Of a stretch of 64,000 nt of DNA, positions 36,120-47,479 are shown one piece after another. Where the stretch lies: positions 34,930 to 98,929 of the forward strand of contig NZ_LEKM01000221.1 of NCBI RefSeq assembly GCF_009761375.1, in the 5' to 3' direction. Position 1 is the first letter of the stretch. Every line of letters starts with the position of its first letter. The notes below the pieces were generated by a model. It worked only from the letters and a program-made list of their open reading frames with translations, made no database searches and was not told where the DNA came from. The position numbers and the translations under genes were made by a program. Source of the stretch: Ursidibacter arcticus. GTDB lineage: Bacteria; Pseudomonadota; Gammaproteobacteria; Enterobacterales; Pasteurellaceae.

Positions 36120-37079
36120 ATGAACAAACCATTTAATTTAAGCAAATTTTTAATTGAACAGCGTTCCATTATCGCCTTATTGGCATTGATTGCTGTCGTT
36201 TCTTTCTTAAACCCGAACTTCTTCAGTGCGGATAACTTATTAAATATTCTTCGTCAAACATCTGTTAATGCCATCATTGCGATTGGAATGACCTTTGTGA
36301 TCTTAATCGCAGGGATTGATTTATCGGTAGGGTCGGTATTGGCATTGACTGGTGCGGTAGCTGCAACACTAATTGGAATGGATTTATCCATTTATCTGGT
36401 TATTCCTGCGGTACTGATTTTTGGTGGCTTGATCGGGCTACTTAATGGTTCACTGGTGGCTTTCGGTAAAGTACAAGCCTTTATGGCAACATTAATCACA
36501 ATGTTGTTATTGCGTGGGATCACTATGATTTATATGGGTGGTCGCCCAATTAGTACAGGGTTTTCTGATAGTGCAGATGCTTTCGCTGAAATTGGTACGG
36601 GCGTGATTTTAGGCATTCCTGTGCCTGTGTGGTTAATGTTTATTCTGTTTGCAATCGGTTGGTTTGTGCTAACTCAAACGCGTATCGGACGTTATATTTA
36701 TGCACTTGGTGGGAATGAATCTGCTACGGCACTCTCTGGCATTAACGTGAATAAAGTAAAACTCTTTGTATTTGCGGTAAGTGGCGTGTTAGCTGCATTG
36801 GCAGGTTTAATTGTAACGTCTCGCTTAGGTTCGGCACAACCTACCGCTGGCACAGGTTATGAGCTAGATGCCATTGCTGCGGTTGTCGTAGGAGGCACAT
36901 CTTTAATGGGCGGTAAAGGTCGCATTATGGGAACGCTTATCGGTGCATTGATTATCGGATTTTTAAGTAACGCTTTAAATTTATTAGATATCGACTCTTA
37001 CTATCAGCTAGTCGCTAAAGCTTTAGTGATTTTGGCTGCGGTTGTACTCGATAATTTTATTGGACGTAAAAAGGTGTAG
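36120..37079 (+). CDS. rbsC: Ribose ABC transporter permease
   Basis: 319 residues, almost wholly hydrophobic with about ten membrane segments. Contains the family phrases TFVILIAGIDLSVGSVLAL and AIAAVVVGGTSLMGGKG. Inner-membrane channel paired with RbsA. An uptake signal (ACAAGCGGT) lies in the 30-base rbsA-rbsC gap. The 166 bases after it, before rbsB, hold one uptake-signal core and nothing else I can identify. Confidence 0.96.
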   Translation: MNKPFNLSKFLIEQRSIIALLALIAVVSFLNPNFFSADNLLNILRQTSVNAIIAIGMTFVILIAGIDLSVGSVLALTGAVAATLIGMDLSIYLVIPAVLIFGGLIGLLNGSLVAFGKVQAFMATLITMLLLRGITMIYMGGRPISTGFSDSADAFAEIGTGVILGIPVPVWLMFILFAIGWFVLTQTRIGRYIYALGGNESATALSGINVNKVKLFVFAVSGVLAALAGLIVTSRLGSAQPTAGTGYELDAIAAVVVGGTSLMGGKGRIMGTLIGALIIGFLSNALNLLDIDSYYQLVAKALVILAAVVLDNFIGRKKV

Positions 37080-37245
37080 CTGTTGTTTAACATTTTACTC
37101 AACGGTATTCACTTTGAAACCGCAATTAAGCGGTCGGATTTCAACAATTTTTTGCAAATGCAAAAGAAGTAACAGGCAGTTGGTGCAGTTTAACTAACGT
37201 TGTAATGCCTAACTCACTCTACTTACTCTACATTAGGAGAACATT

Positions 37246-38118
37246 ATGAAAAAATTAACTTCATTAGCCCTTGCTGTTGGACTTGCTTTCAGTGCATCTG
37301 CTATGGCAAAAGACACCATCGCACTTGCTATCTCAACCCTAGATAACCCATTCTTTGTTACCTTAAAAGAAGGTGCAGAGAAAAAAGCCAAAGAACTGGG
37401 CTATGAATTAGTGGTATTAGATTCACAAAACGACCCAGCCAAAGAACTGGCAAATGTAGAAGATGTTACCGTTCGTGGAGCAAAAGTGCTACTGATCAAC
37501 CCGACAGACTCTGAAGCCGTAGGCAATGCAGTATCTGTGGCGAATAAGAAAAATATTCCTGTGATTACCTTAGATCGTGGTGCAAACAAAGGCACAGTAG
37601 TGAGCCATATTGCGTCAGATAACATTGCAGGCGGAAAAATGGCGGGCGATTTTATTGCTGAAAAAGTGGGCAAAAATGCCAAAGTGATCCAACTTGAAGG
37701 TATTGCAGGAACATCCGCTGCTCGTGAACGTGGTGAAGGCTTCAAACAAGCTGTTGAAGCTAACCAGTTTGCATTATTAGCAAGCCAACCTGCTGATTTT
37801 GATCGTACAAAAGGCTTAAATGTAATGGAAAATTTATTAGCAAGCCACGGTTCTGCAAAAGCTGTTTTTGCTCAAAATGATGAAATGGCGTTAGGTGCAT
37901 TGCGTGCAATTAAAGCGGCAGGTAAAGATATTCTTGTTGTTGGTTTTGATGGTACAGATGATGCAGTCAAAGCCGTTGAAGGTGGCAAATTAGCTGCAAC
38001 TATCGCTCAACAGCCTGAAAAAATTGGTGAATTAGGCGTAGAAACGGCGGCAAAAGTCCTCAAAGGCGAAAAAGTAGAAGCACAAATTCCAGTACCATTA
38101 AAAGTTATCAGTAAATAA
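37246..38118 (+). CDS. rbsB: Ribose-binding periplasmic protein
   Basis: 290 residues; signal peptide cleaved after SAMA (residue 21). Mature start [22 protein letters not shown] is the family start; ligand-contact regions [35 protein letters not shown] and VGFDGTDDA are present. Delivers ribose (and in related species AI-2) to RbsC. AGGAGAAC precedes the ATG. An inverted uptake-signal hairpin with T-run follows, so rbsK may be expressed less. Confidence 0.96.
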   Translation: MKKLTSLALAVGLAFSASAMAKDTIALAISTLDNPFFVTLKEGAEKKAKELGYELVVLDSQNDPAKELANVEDVTVRGAKVLLINPTDSEAVGNAVSVANKKNIPVITLDRGANKGTVVSHIASDNIAGGKMAGDFIAEKVGKNAKVIQLEGIAGTSAARERGEGFKQAVEANQFALLASQPADFDRTKGLNVMENLLASHGSAKAVFAQNDEMALGALRAIKAAGKDILVVGFDGTDDAVKAVEGGKLAATIAQQPEKIGELGVETAAKVLKGEKVEAQIPVPLKVISK

Positions 38119-38123
38119 TCTAT

Positions 38124-38175
38124 ACAAGCGGTTGGTTTTCGTAAATTTTTTGCAAAATCATACCGCTTGTTTTTT
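38124..38175 (+). terminator. Uptake-signal hairpin with T-run between rbsB and rbsK
   Basis: ACAAGCGGT (38124-38132) pairs with ACCGCTTGT (38162-38170), followed by TTTTTT. Looks like a working terminator inside the operon, so perhaps partial. Confidence 0.65.
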
Positions 38176-38190
38176 ATCAAGGCGGTAAAA

Positions 38191-39105
38191 ATGAAAAACA
38201 AACTTTGTGTACTAGGCAGTATCAATGTCGATCACGTCATTCGAGTGCCTTACTTCCCTAAAGCAGGCGAAACTTTAACAGGCTATGATTATCAAATTGC
38301 CTTTGGCGGAAAAGGGGCTAATCAAGCTGTTGCGGCTGCTCGTCTCGGTGCTAATGTGCAATTTATTGGGGCAATAGGGCAAGATCAAATCGGTTATACA
38401 ATGCGTGATGCATTTGCTCAAGATGGTATTGATATTACAGCGATTGAAGAAATTCCAAATCAAAGCACGGGTTTGGCAATGATTCAAGTGGCAGATTCGG
38501 GCGAAAATAGCATTGTTATTTCTGCGGGAGCGAATGGCGAGTTATCTCCTGAATTGGTTGAAAAGCACCAAGCGATTATTGCACAAGCCGATATGTTGTT
38601 AATGCAACTAGAAAGCCCGCTCAAAGCGGTAACATTAGCAGCAAAATTAGCAAAACAGGCAAAGACAAAAGTTGCCTTAAACCCAGCTCCCGCACAACCT
38701 TTACCACAAAGTTTGCTCTCTTTAGTGGATATGATTACCCCAAATGAAACCGAAGCTGAAATTTTGACGGGCGTGAAAGTTGTTGATGAGCAAACTGCCG
38801 CACTTGCTGCGGATAAATTTCATCAAGTCGGCATTGAAACTGTACTCATCACGCTCGGTGCAAAAGGGGTTTATGTCAGCGAAAAAGGCAACGGACAAAT
38901 TATTGCAGGTTTTCGCGTTCAAGCCGTTGATACAACAGCAGCAGGCGATACCTTTAATGGCGGACTTGTTACTGCATTGTTAGAAGGGAAAACTTTAAGC
39001 GAATCTATCCGCTTTGCTCACGCCGCTGCCGCAATTTCCGTTACCCGAATGGGTGCTCAAACTGCGATTCCGATGAGAAAAGAAGTGGAAGATTTTTTAA
39101 TGTAA
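38191..39105 (+). CDS. rbsK: Ribokinase
   Basis: 304 residues from ATG 38191, with AAGGCGG 5-11 bases before it; the ATG at 38167 lies in the terminator hairpin. PfkB family: LGSINVDHVIRVPYFPKAGE, GGKGANQAVAAARLG, and the catalytic DTTAAGDTFNGG near the end with the base aspartate. Phosphorylates ribose at O5. Last gene of the rbs operon; faces lsrK across a bidirectional terminator. Confidence 0.96.
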   Translation: MKNKLCVLGSINVDHVIRVPYFPKAGETLTGYDYQIAFGGKGANQAVAAARLGANVQFIGAIGQDQIGYTMRDAFAQDGIDITAIEEIPNQSTGLAMIQVADSGENSIVISAGANGELSPELVEKHQAIIAQADMLLMQLESPLKAVTLAAKLAKQAKTKVALNPAPAQPLPQSLLSLVDMITPNETEAEILTGVKVVDEQTAALAADKFHQVGIETVLITLGAKGVYVSEKGNGQIIAGFRVQAVDTTAAGDTFNGGLVTALLEGKTLSESIRFAHAAAAISVTRMGAQTAIPMRKEVEDFLM

Positions 39106-39107
39106 AA

Positions 39108-39143
39108 AATAAAGCCTAGTATTTAATTAAACTAGGCTTTATA
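39108..39143. terminator. Bidirectional terminator between rbsK and lsrK
   Basis: AAAGCCTAGT (39111-39120) and ACTAGGCTTT (39131-39140) form a 10-bp stem with A/T flanks between convergent genes. Confidence 0.8.
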
Positions 39144-39150
39144 CCTTCTA

Positions 39151-40728
39151 TTACAAACCAGGTGCTTTCCACAAAGATTTCGTTAAATTTAAATCGACAA
39201 GTTGTAATTGTTTTTTATAAACATCCATCCATTTAACCTTATGTGCTTGATACAGTTTATGGTTTTCCATATTTGGAATATGCTGTCTTTCAAATTTTAC
39301 TAATTTTTTACCAGCTTCTGCTAACGAAGGATAAATTCCAGCCCCTACACCAGCTGCGATCGCACAACCCAAAGCGGTGGCTTCTTTAACTACAGGAACA
39401 TTCACAATAAGCCCTGTTACATCGGCGAGAATTTGGCTCCATAATTTACCTTTTGATCCTCCTCCAGCAAAAACGACGGAAGTTAAATTTACTTTACTGA
39501 ATTCCTTAACTTGATCTAGGTTAGAGGAAGAAACAATAGCTGCATTTTCTTGTAATGCTCTAAAGAGCACTGCTTTGTTGCATTTTTCAGGATCTATTGA
39601 GAGATTAATGAATGATGGTGACGCGTGATACCAAGATTTAAAATGCATTGCATCAGAAAAAACAGGAATGACATCGTTTGAGCCAACAGGAACTTTCTCT
39701 GCCATTTGTTCTAATAATGTATAAGCATCAATTCCTAATTTATTTGCTACATTCTTTTCTTCTTCACAGAAAGCATCTCTGAACCATCGCATTGTCAGCC
39801 CTGTAAAGAAACTTATGGATTCTGCCTGAACAAGAGGATTAATTACGTGTGGATTTATTCTTACATTCATTACAGGATCGGTAGTTGTAGAGGGAAGATT
39901 TACAACTTGTTGCCAGAAAGTTCCACCAATGATCGCAGCTTGTTCTGGTTCCGTTATGCCTAACCCTATACAACCTAATTGGACATCTCCTCCCCCAACA
40001 ATAACTGGGATTCCAGCATTTAAGCCCGTTTTAGTAGCAACACTCTCTGTAATTACACCTAATTTCTCACCGGTTTCTTTAACTGGAGGCAGAATATCAG
40101 CATTTAACCCTACCATTTCTAATAAATCAGAATGCCACTGGCGAGTTTTTAAATTTAACATTCCTGTTGTGCCTGCATTCGATGGTTCAACAGCAAGCTC
40201 TCCGCTAAGCATAAACCCAAGCCAATCACTGATCATAGAAATATATTTCACTTCACGATAAAGATCACTTTGATTGTGGGCTAACCATAATAAACGAGGC
40301 AAAGCACTCAGTGCCAATGTTTGACCTGATATGTCGTAAACATATTGTTCAAACGTATTATTGTAAAGAGATTTAAGTTCTACAACTTCATTGACCGCTC
40401 TTGCATCAACATTTCCACAGGCCCAAATAGGTGTCTTATGTGCATCATAAAGAACTATACCCTCTCTCATTGAACAAGTAGATATCGCCACAATTTGCTC
40501 TGAGGGAATATTATTTTGCTTCAGTACATTTTGAATGCACAAGCAAGCTAATTCCCAGTTCTTTGATATATCAAACTCCATTGAGCCAGGAATATTTGGA
40601 TCGGATAGATGAGTCCACTCTTGTTGAAATGCGCCTATTTGGTTTCCTTCAGTATCAAAAATAACCGCACGAATACTTCCTGTACCAGCATCAAGAGCCA
40701 TTAGATAGCTTGGTTTGTTATGTGTCAT
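39151..40728 (-). CDS. lsrK: Autoinducer-2 kinase
   Basis: 525 residues, FGGY carbohydrate kinase fold. N-terminal nucleotide region [20 protein letters not shown] (about 9-28), [19 protein letters not shown] typical of LsrK, and [20 protein letters not shown] in the C-terminal lobe. It phosphorylates DPD/AI-2, trapping it and producing the inducer of LsrR. Cotranscribed with lsrR (46-base gap), divergent from lsrACDBFGE as in enterics. GGAGATTAAT precedes the start. Confidence 0.95.
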   Translation of the reverse strand: MTHNKPSYLMALDAGTGSIRAVIFDTEGNQIGAFQQEWTHLSDPNIPGSMEFDISKNWELACLCIQNVLKQNNIPSEQIVAISTCSMREGIVLYDAHKTPIWACGNVDARAVNEVVELKSLYNNTFEQYVYDISGQTLALSALPRLLWLAHNQSDLYREVKYISMISDWLGFMLSGELAVEPSNAGTTGMLNLKTRQWHSDLLEMVGLNADILPPVKETGEKLGVITESVATKTGLNAGIPVIVGGGDVQLGCIGLGITEPEQAAIIGGTFWQQVVNLPSTTTDPVMNVRINPHVINPLVQAESISFFTGLTMRWFRDAFCEEEKNVANKLGIDAYTLLEQMAEKVPVGSNDVIPVFSDAMHFKSWYHASPSFINLSIDPEKCNKAVLFRALQENAAIVSSSNLDQVKEFSKVNLTSVVFAGGGSKGKLWSQILADVTGLIVNVPVVKEATALGCAIAAGVGAGIYPSLAEAGKKLVKFERQHIPNMENHKLYQAHKVKWMDVYKKQLQLVDLNLTKSLWKAPGL

Positions 40729-40774
40729 ATTAATCTCCTAATCTATGTAGAGGGAAATTCGTGCTACTATGTTG

Positions 40775-41734
40775 TTATACTAGCTTAGATAATATACATC
40801 GAGCAGTTTTTTCCTCTGTTACTAATGAATTAATATATTTTCCTTTTAAGGCAGCCAAAATAGCATCGACTTTATTTTCACCGCCTGCCACACCAATTAC
40901 ACTTGGAATTCTTTTTAAATTATCAAGAGATACACTTATTAGTTCTTGATGGATTGACATATCCTCTTGTAAAGAACCATCTTCTTTAAAGAAATATCCT
41001 AAAATATCACCAACAGCCCCTGCTTGTTTAAAGCTATCTAGTTGTTCTTCATTAATTAAATATCCAGCTTTAAGTAAGGTTGAGTGTTGTTTCTGATTTG
41101 TTGAACCAATCCCAACAATAGCGACATCAGCCATACTAGCGGCAAGCATAATATCTCGAACATAACTTTCTTTTTGAAATAGTTGAGCTGCTTCAGGAGA
41201 TGAAGCCCTTAGAGGCGCTGGAATAATACTAATAGAACAGCTTCCATCTAATTGACCAATACTTTGCATATATGGTCCAACACCACCGGTCAGAGTAATA
41301 AGTTTTATCTTATTTTGTTTAATAAAATCATTACTGAATCTCACTGTATGCATAATGGTGTCGCCAAAACCAAAAGAGAGAACTTGTTTTGGCTTTAGCA
41401 AAGTCATTAGCATTTGAGATGCACCAACTCCTAAACGAGCATTAATTTCGTAATTATCAAGCTCAGGTAATACTCTGATATGCTGTAACTGGAACCGCTG
41501 TTTTAAAACTTCCTCTAGTTCTAAACAACCTTTATAGCGAGAGTTTATCTGAACTTTGATCAACCCCATCTGCCTGCCTTTTTCAAGTAGACGAGATACT
41601 TTCAATCGAGGAAGCATCAGTTTTTCACCAATCTCACTCTGAGTTAAGTTATCGTGATAATAGAACCAAGCAATTCTTGCTAAAAGCTCTTCTTCATTGA
41701 TAACAACACCATTGTATTCATCGATTACTGTCAT
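40775..41734 (-). CDS. lsrR: Lsr operon repressor, SorC/DeoR family
   Basis: 319 residues. HTH at about 20-55 ([23 protein letters not shown] then [14 protein letters not shown]), then a sugar-phosphate-binding domain with [20 protein letters not shown] and IVGIGS. Phospho-AI-2 releases it from DNA. Divergent from lsrA; candidate operators and two CRP sites lie in the 224-base gap. Confidence 0.95.
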   Translation of the reverse strand: MTVIDEYNGVVINEEELLARIAWFYYHDNLTQSEIGEKLMLPRLKVSRLLEKGRQMGLIKVQINSRYKGCLELEEVLKQRFQLQHIRVLPELDNYEINARLGVGASQMLMTLLKPKQVLSFGFGDTIMHTVRFSNDFIKQNKIKLITLTGGVGPYMQSIGQLDGSCSISIIPAPLRASSPEAAQLFQKESYVRDIMLAASMADVAIVGIGSTNQKQHSTLLKAGYLINEEQLDSFKQAGAVGDILGYFFKEDGSLQEDMSIHQELISVSLDNLKRIPSVIGVAGGENKVDAILAALKGKYINSLVTEEKTARCILSKLV

Positions 41735-41801
41735 TTTTATTTACCTATAGTATTCATTTGTTTTAATTATAAATCAAATGTTCATTTTAATGAGTTATAA
41801 A

Positions 41802-41823
41802 TTTTGTGATTTGGTTCACATTT
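41802..41823. promoter_or_regulatory. CRP site 1 in the lsr control region
   Basis: TGTGA (41805-41809), six bases, TCACA (41816-41820): perfect core, nearer lsrR. Confidence 0.75.
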
Positions 41824-41862
41824 TACACATTAAATTGAAAAATATTGCTATTAACTTCATCA

Positions 41863-41884
41863 GTTTGTGATGTATATCACATTT
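41863..41884. promoter_or_regulatory. CRP site 2 in the lsr control region
   Basis: TGTGA (41866-41870), six bases, TCACA (41877-41881): perfect core with TTT/TTT flanks, about 85 bases before lsrA. Confidence 0.8.
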
Positions 41885-41908
41885 TTTGATCTTTTTTTAT
41901 TTTAATAT

Positions 41909-41944
41909 TTGAACAGTTGATAAATTAAATAATCATTTGTTCAA
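41909..41944. promoter_or_regulatory. Candidate LsrR operator
   Basis: TTGAACA (41909-41915) and TGTTCAA (41938-41944) form an inverted repeat just before lsrA. A further TGTTCA lies at 41779. Assignment to LsrR rests on position. Confidence 0.45.
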
Positions 41945-41958
41945 GTAAAGAGGTAAGT

Positions 41959-43455
41959 ATGGCAGATAAAACATTATTGCTTGAGGTTACCAATGTACAG
42001 AAATCTTTTTCAGGGGTGTCTGTACTAAAAGACATTAATTTTTCACTTCGAGCTGGACAGGTTCACGCACTATTGGGCGGTAACGGAGCTGGGAAATCGA
42101 CATTAATGAAAATTATAGCGGGCATCCAGTCTCCAGATTCTGGCGTATTGAAAATTAGAGGAGAAGCACAAACTTCTCTGACACCAAGTAAAGCTCATCA
42201 ATTGGGTATTTATTTAGTTCCACAAGAGCCTTTGCTTTTTCCCAATTTAAGCGTGAAAGAAAATATCCTTTTTGGCTTGCCAAATTCTGCAAATTTATTA
42301 CCTAAACTTACCGCTTTACTAGCTGATTTGAATTGCCATCTAAATTTAGATATGTCTGCAGGTTTGTTAGATGTTGCCGATCAACAATTAGTGGAAATTA
42401 TGAGAGGGTTAATTAGAAATGCTTCTATTCTTATTTTAGATGAACCTACTGCATCCCTCACTCCAGCTGAAACAGATAATTTATTTAAGCAAATTGAGGC
42501 TTTGTTACAAAAAGGTGTTGGGATTGTTTTCATATCGCATAAGTTACCCGAAGTTTGGAGAATATCGGATTGGGTTAGCGTAATGAGAGATGGTTACATT
42601 GCATTAAGTGGTGAAACTGAAACATTAGATCATAATGAAGTAATTAATGCGATAAAACCTAAATCTAAAAATACAAAACTAACCGATAGCCAACAGCTAT
42701 GGCTAGATATGCCGGGTCATAAAAAAATTAAATTCACTGATAAACCTATTTTATCTGTAGCGGAATTAACAGGTGAAGGATTTAAAAATATAACTTTTGA
42801 TGTTTACCCTGGTGAAATTCTAGGAATTGCAGGAGTAGTTGGCTCTGGTCGAACTGAGTTGGCGGAAACACTATATGGGTTAAGAAAAGCTAAAAAAGGG
42901 AAAGTTCATTTTTGCAATATGGACATATCTCACCTACCAATAAAGCAACGTTTAAATGAAGGGCTTGTATATTTACCAGAAGATCGTCAAGCATCTGGCT
43001 TGTTCTTAGACTCTCCTCTTAGTTGGAATACCTGTGGATTAACTTATAACGATATGGGTTTTTGGATCAATGAGGAGAAAGAAGAAGCAATTCTCGAACG
43101 ATACCACCGTGCAATTGGAATTAAATTTAACTCTTCTCAACAATCGGTAAGGACTTTATCGGGTGGAAATCAACAAAAAATTCTTATTGCAAAATGTCTA
43201 GAAGCCAATCCAAAACTTTTAATCGTCGATGAACCAACAAGAGGTGTAGATATAGGTGCGAGAGGCGATATTTATCAACTTGTAAAAAGCATATCAAAAC
43301 AGAATGTTGCTGTTGTTTTTATTTCATCTGATTTAGAAGAAATTGAACAAATGTCTACTCGTGTTTTAGTAATGCACGATGGCGTGATGAGTCGTTCATT
43401 AACTGGAGAAGAAATAAATAGCGACACAATAATGAAAATGGCATTCAGTGGCTAA
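41959..43455 (+). CDS. lsrA: AI-2 ABC transporter ATP-binding protein
   Basis: 498 residues, two ABC domains: Walker [10 protein letters not shown] (about 37-45), Walker [12 protein letters not shown], then second-domain GVVGSGRTE (about 293), [13 protein letters not shown] and [11 protein letters not shown]. Same layout as RbsA in this window, but clearly diverged. First gene of the lsr operon after the double-CRP control region; GAGGTAAG precedes the ATG. Energises import of AI-2 through LsrC and LsrD. Confidence 0.95.
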   Translation: MADKTLLLEVTNVQKSFSGVSVLKDINFSLRAGQVHALLGGNGAGKSTLMKIIAGIQSPDSGVLKIRGEAQTSLTPSKAHQLGIYLVPQEPLLFPNLSVKENILFGLPNSANLLPKLTALLADLNCHLNLDMSAGLLDVADQQLVEIMRGLIRNASILILDEPTASLTPAETDNLFKQIEALLQKGVGIVFISHKLPEVWRISDWVSVMRDGYIALSGETETLDHNEVINAIKPKSKNTKLTDSQQLWLDMPGHKKIKFTDKPILSVAELTGEGFKNITFDVYPGEILGIAGVVGSGRTELAETLYGLRKAKKGKVHFCNMDISHLPIKQRLNEGLVYLPEDRQASGLFLDSPLSWNTCGLTYNDMGFWINEEKEEAILERYHRAIGIKFNSSQQSVRTLSGGNQQKILIAKCLEANPKLLIVDEPTRGVDIGARGDIYQLVKSISKQNVAVVFISSDLEEIEQMSTRVLVMHDGVMSRSLTGEEINSDTIMKMAFSG

Positions 43456-43467
43456 GGAGATATTAAT

Positions 43468-44445
43468 ATGTGGAAATTTATCCAAGATAATCGAGAGCTT
43501 ACAATATTATTAGCGATATTCATATTATTTGGATCATTAGTTGTTTTTGGGAATTTTAGCTTAGAAACATTAACAATGATTTTTAACTCAACTCAAATTC
43601 TAGCATTACTTGCGATTGGAGCAACTTTCGTTATTTTAACCCGTAATATTGATGTTTCTGTTGGTTCTATAATGGGATTAAGTGCAGTTATTGTAGGTAG
43701 TTTACTGAATTTGGGATATTCCTTAATAACTGCTTGTTTAATAACATTATTGAGTGGCATTTTAGTCGGTGGTATTAATGGCTTTTTAGTTACGATACTA
43801 AGGATTCCTGCAATTGTCGCTACATTAGGAACATTAGGGCTATATAAAGGGATTATGCTTGTTTTAACAGGTGGAAAATGGATTGAAGGATTACCACAAT
43901 CTCTAAAAGAACTATCAGAGCCCATTTTACTTAACATATCCCCTATTGGTTGGTCTGTTTTTGTCTTCGTCATTTTAGCTTATCTATTTCTTACCAAAAC
44001 CAGCTCTGGCAGATGTTTCTATGCAGTTGGAGATAATCTACAAGGTGCATTACAGCTCGGTGTAAACATAAATCTGATTAGAATGAGTGCTTTTGCAATC
44101 AATGGAGCTATGGCTGCATTAGCTGGGATAATTTTTGCTTCTCAAATTGGCTTTGTTCCTAACTCTACAGGCAACGGACTAGAAATGAAAGCTATCGCAG
44201 CCTGTGTATTAGGTGGTATTAGTTTATTAGGTGGAGCAGGTAATATTATTGGTGCAGTCCTTGGTGCTTATTTCTTAGTACAAATCGACACAATATTAGT
44301 ATTAATGAAAGTGCCAGCGTATTGGAATAATTTTGTTGCTGGCGTTGTTCTACTTTCTGTTTTGGTATTTGATGGAAGAATAAGAGTAATGATTGCAAAT
44401 AATATCAAACAACAACGTTATGCTCGTTTCTTAAAAGATAATTAG
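43468..44445 (+). CDS. lsrC: AI-2 ABC transporter permease LsrC
   Basis: 325 residues, about nine or ten membrane helices. Permease phrases [20 protein letters not shown] and [17 protein letters not shown]. Forms the channel with LsrD. 12 bases after lsrA, with GGAGAT upstream. Confidence 0.94.
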   Translation: MWKFIQDNRELTILLAIFILFGSLVVFGNFSLETLTMIFNSTQILALLAIGATFVILTRNIDVSVGSIMGLSAVIVGSLLNLGYSLITACLITLLSGILVGGINGFLVTILRIPAIVATLGTLGLYKGIMLVLTGGKWIEGLPQSLKELSEPILLNISPIGWSVFVFVILAYLFLTKTSSGRCFYAVGDNLQGALQLGVNINLIRMSAFAINGAMAALAGIIFASQIGFVPNSTGNGLEMKAIAACVLGGISLLGGAGNIIGAVLGAYFLVQIDTILVLMKVPAYWNNFVAGVVLLSVLVFDGRIRVMIANNIKQQRYARFLKDN

Positions 44446-44457
44446 AAGGAGTAAATA

Positions 44458-45444
44458 ATGAAAATATTAAAAAAATATAGCTGGGAACTTACCTTATTCA
44501 TACTGTTAATTATTGAAATTCTAGGCTTTGGTGTAATTAATCCTCGACTATTAGATATAAATGTATTACTCAATAGTACAAGTGATTTTATTTATATTGG
44601 AATGCTAGCATTACCACTAACACTTATTATTGTTAGTGGAGGAATGGATATTTCATTTGGTTCAGTTGTTGGTTTATGTGCAATTACTCTTGGCGTTTTA
44701 TTTAAGTTGGAATTTCCTCTAATTATCGCAATATTTGTTACATTTTTAGTAGGAATAATCTGTGGAGTTATTAATGCATCTCTCATTATTTATACACAAG
44801 TTAATCCTTTGGTAATTACTTTAGGAACAATGTATTTATTCGGTGGTGGAGCATTACTCCTTTCAGGTTTTGCAGGTGCTACTGGATACGAAGGAATTGG
44901 TGGATTTCCGGATGTATTATTAGACTTTGCTAATCAAAAAATTTGGATCATTCCAACTCCAATAATTTATTTTCTAATCATTACATTTTTATTCTGGCTT
45001 CTAATGCATCGCACCCGAATAGGAAGAACGACATTTTTAATTGGTCAAAATATAAGAGTGTCGAAATATAGTGCAATGCCAATTAATCAAACATTATTTA
45101 CGATATATCCCTTAATCGGTTTAGTATCCGCCTTTGTTGCAATCCTATTAGTATCCTATTTTGGTTCGGCTCGCTCTGATTTAGGTAGCTCCTTACTAAT
45201 GCCTGCATTAACAGCGGTTGTATTAGGTGGTGCAAATATATATGGGGGATCAGGTTCAGTAATTGGGACAGCTGTTGCATCTCTATTAATTGGTTATTTG
45301 CAACAAGGCTTACAAATGATTGGAATATCTAATGAAATATCAAGTGCATTGTCAGGAGCATTACTGATAATCGTATTAATTGGGAAATCATTTAACAGTA
45401 ATAAATCTATATTTACTGATTTTATTAAAAAGAAACTAATTTAA
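44458..45444 (+). CDS. lsrD: AI-2 ABC transporter permease LsrD
   Basis: 328 residues, hydrophobic throughout. Permease phrases LPLTLIIVSGGMDISFGSVV and PALTAVVLGGANIYGGSGS. Second half of the LsrCD channel, 12 bases after lsrC with AGAAGGAG upstream. A small hairpin follows before lsrB. Confidence 0.94.
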   Translation: MKILKKYSWELTLFILLIIEILGFGVINPRLLDINVLLNSTSDFIYIGMLALPLTLIIVSGGMDISFGSVVGLCAITLGVLFKLEFPLIIAIFVTFLVGIICGVINASLIIYTQVNPLVITLGTMYLFGGGALLLSGFAGATGYEGIGGFPDVLLDFANQKIWIIPTPIIYFLIITFLFWLLMHRTRIGRTTFLIGQNIRVSKYSAMPINQTLFTIYPLIGLVSAFVAILLVSYFGSARSDLGSSLLMPALTAVVLGGANIYGGSGSVIGTAVASLLIGYLQQGLQMIGISNEISSALSGALLIIVLIGKSFNSNKSIFTDFIKKKLI

Positions 45445-45459
45445 GTTGTACTCAATCCT

Positions 45460-45484
45460 AACATACTTGCTGTTTTAGTATGTT
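45460..45484 (+). repeat. Intercistronic hairpin between lsrD and lsrB
   Basis: AACATACT and AGTATGTT pair across nine bases. Could stabilise or partly end upstream mRNA ahead of the abundant binding protein. Confidence 0.5.
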
Positions 45485-45514
45485 TTCCAAAAACTCACTT
45501 ATAGGAGAAGTTTT

Positions 45515-46534
45515 ATGAAACGTTCATTAATAAAAAATGTGGCACTTTCTGTTGCGTTAGGATTATCAACCCTTAGCTCAGCATCTGCAGCAGATAAAGT
45601 TGCTTTTATTCCTAAATTGGTTGGTGTTGGATTCTTTACCAGTGGTGGTCAAGGTGCTGTAGAAATGGGAAAAACATTAGGTCTTGATGTTACTTATGAT
45701 GGTCCTGCAGAACCTAGTGTTTCTAACCAAGTACAAATGATTAATAACTTTGTTAATCAAGGATATAACGCGATTATTGTTTCTGCAGTTTCTCCTGATG
45801 GGCTATGTTCAACTCTGAAAAGAGCGATGAAAAAAGGTGTTAAAGTATTAACTTGGGATTCTGATACGAAACCTGAGTGCCGTAGTTACTATATCAATCA
45901 GGGTACTCCTGCTCAACTAGGTTCAATGCTGGTTGAAATGGCTTCTAGTCAAATTACTAAACCTAAAGCAAAGGTCGCATTTTTCTACTCTAGCCCAACG
46001 GTGACAGACCAAAATCAATGGGTAAAAGAAGCAAAAGCAAAAATTGAAAAAGATCATCCTGAATGGGAAATTGTTACAACTCAGTTTGGATATAACGATG
46101 CTATTAAATCATTACAAACTGCTGAAGGTATTTTAAAAGCGTATCCTGATTTAGATGCAATTATTGCACCAGATGCAAATGCACTTCCAGCAGCAGCTCA
46201 AGCTACAGAAAATTTAAAACGTCAAGGAACCGTTATCGTTGGGTTCAGCACACCAAACGTAATGAGACCATATGTAAAAAGAGGTACTGTTAATCAATTT
46301 GGTTTATGGGATGTTGTGAAACAAGGAAAATTATCGGTAGCGATCTCCAATGAACTATTAAAAGGAAAAACTCTTAATATTGGAGATAAATTAACTGTAG
46401 AAGGAATTGGTGAAGTTGAAATATCTCCGAATAAAGTTCAAGGGTATGACTATGAAGCCAAAGATAATGGTATTGTTTTATTACCTGAAAGAGTAATTTT
46501 TACTAAAGATAACATTGATAATTACGATTTTTAA
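45515..46534 (+). CDS. lsrB: AI-2 periplasmic binding protein
   Basis: 339 residues; signal peptide to about residue 25 (SSASAA). The binding residues known from Salmonella LsrB have visible equivalents: Lys in [12 protein letters not shown], Asp in [10 protein letters not shown], Asp-Gln in VTDQNQW, and Pro/Ala in [11 protein letters not shown]. Binds the THMF form of AI-2 and delivers it to LsrCD. GGAGAAG precedes the ATG. Clearly distinct from RbsB in this window. Confidence 0.95.
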   Translation: MKRSLIKNVALSVALGLSTLSSASAADKVAFIPKLVGVGFFTSGGQGAVEMGKTLGLDVTYDGPAEPSVSNQVQMINNFVNQGYNAIIVSAVSPDGLCSTLKRAMKKGVKVLTWDSDTKPECRSYYINQGTPAQLGSMLVEMASSQITKPKAKVAFFYSSPTVTDQNQWVKEAKAKIEKDHPEWEIVTTQFGYNDAIKSLQTAEGILKAYPDLDAIIAPDANALPAAAQATENLKRQGTVIVGFSTPNVMRPYVKRGTVNQFGLWDVVKQGKLSVAISNELLKGKTLNIGDKLTVEGIGEVEISPNKVQGYDYEAKDNGIVLLPERVIFTKDNIDNYDF

Positions 46535-46548
46535 TTAAGGAGGAAAAA

Positions 46549-47427
46549 ATGGCTGATTTAGATGATATCAGAGATGGAAAAGATTTTGGATTAGGTGTAC
46601 CACAAATAAATAAACCATTTTATTTAAAAGGTTCTGGTGCCCTAGATTGGGGAATGCAATCTCGCCTAGCAAATATATTTAATCCTAAAACAGGAAAAAC
46701 AATTATGCTTGCGTTTGATCATGGATATTTTCAAGGCCCAACTACAGGGCTTGAGCGTATTGATATTAATATAGCTCCATTATTTGAATATACAGATGTA
46801 CTAATGTGTACAAGAGGAATTTTACGCAGCGTTGTTCCACCTGATACTCGAAAACCAATCGCATTAAGAGCATCTGGAGCAAATTCTATCTTAACCGAAC
46901 TTTCAAATGAAGCTGTTGCGGTGAGTATAGAAGATGCTCTTCGCTTAAATGTTTCTGCTATGGCCGCACAGGTATATATCGGTTCAGAATATGAACATCA
47001 ATCAATTAAAAATATAATCCAGCTAGTCGATCAAGGTAGTCGATATGGTATGCCTGTTATGGCTGTTACTGGTGTTGGAAAAGATATGGCTCGAGATCAA
47101 AGATATTTTTCTTTATCTACTCGTATCGCAGCAGAAATGGGGGCTCATATTATTAAAACATATTATGTTGATAAAGGATTTGAGCGTATTACTGCAGGTT
47201 GTCCAGTTCCAATCGTTATTGCTGGAGGAAAAAAACTTCCAGAAAAAGATGCTTTGGAAATGTGCTATAGAGCAATCGATCAAGGTGCATTAGGTGTTGA
47301 TATGGGAAGAAATATTTTCCAATCCGATTCACCTATTGCAATGCTTAAAGCAGTTCAAGCTGTTGTTCATGGTGGAGAAACAGCTGAAAAAGCCTATGAA
47401 TTATATTTAAACGAAAAAAATAGTTAA
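46549..47427 (+). CDS. lsrF: 3-hydroxy-2,4-pentadione 5-phosphate thiolase
   Basis: 292 residues, class I aldolase-like TIM barrel. [20 protein letters not shown] (about 51-70) and [12 protein letters not shown] (about 200-211) with the catalytic lysine. It transfers an acetyl group from the P-HPD product of LsrG to CoA, giving DHAP and acetyl-CoA, ending AI-2 breakdown. 14 bases after lsrB; AAGGAGG upstream. Confidence 0.95.
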   Translation: MADLDDIRDGKDFGLGVPQINKPFYLKGSGALDWGMQSRLANIFNPKTGKTIMLAFDHGYFQGPTTGLERIDINIAPLFEYTDVLMCTRGILRSVVPPDTRKPIALRASGANSILTELSNEAVAVSIEDALRLNVSAMAAQVYIGSEYEHQSIKNIIQLVDQGSRYGMPVMAVTGVGKDMARDQRYFSLSTRIAAEMGAHIIKTYYVDKGFERITAGCPVPIVIAGGKKLPEKDALEMCYRAIDQGALGVDMGRNIFQSDSPIAMLKAVQAVVHGGETAEKAYELYLNEKNS

Positions 47428-47433
47428 TAATCA

Positions 47434-47457
47434 TTTGGGCTAGACTACTAGCCCAAA
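47434..47457 (+). repeat. Hairpin between lsrF and lsrG
   Basis: TTTGGGCTAG, loop ACTA, CTAGCCCAAA: a perfect 10-bp stem followed by ACTTATTT. Probably an mRNA stability or partial termination element. Confidence 0.6.
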
Positions 47458-47479
47458 ACTTATTTAGGAGAAAATGGTT

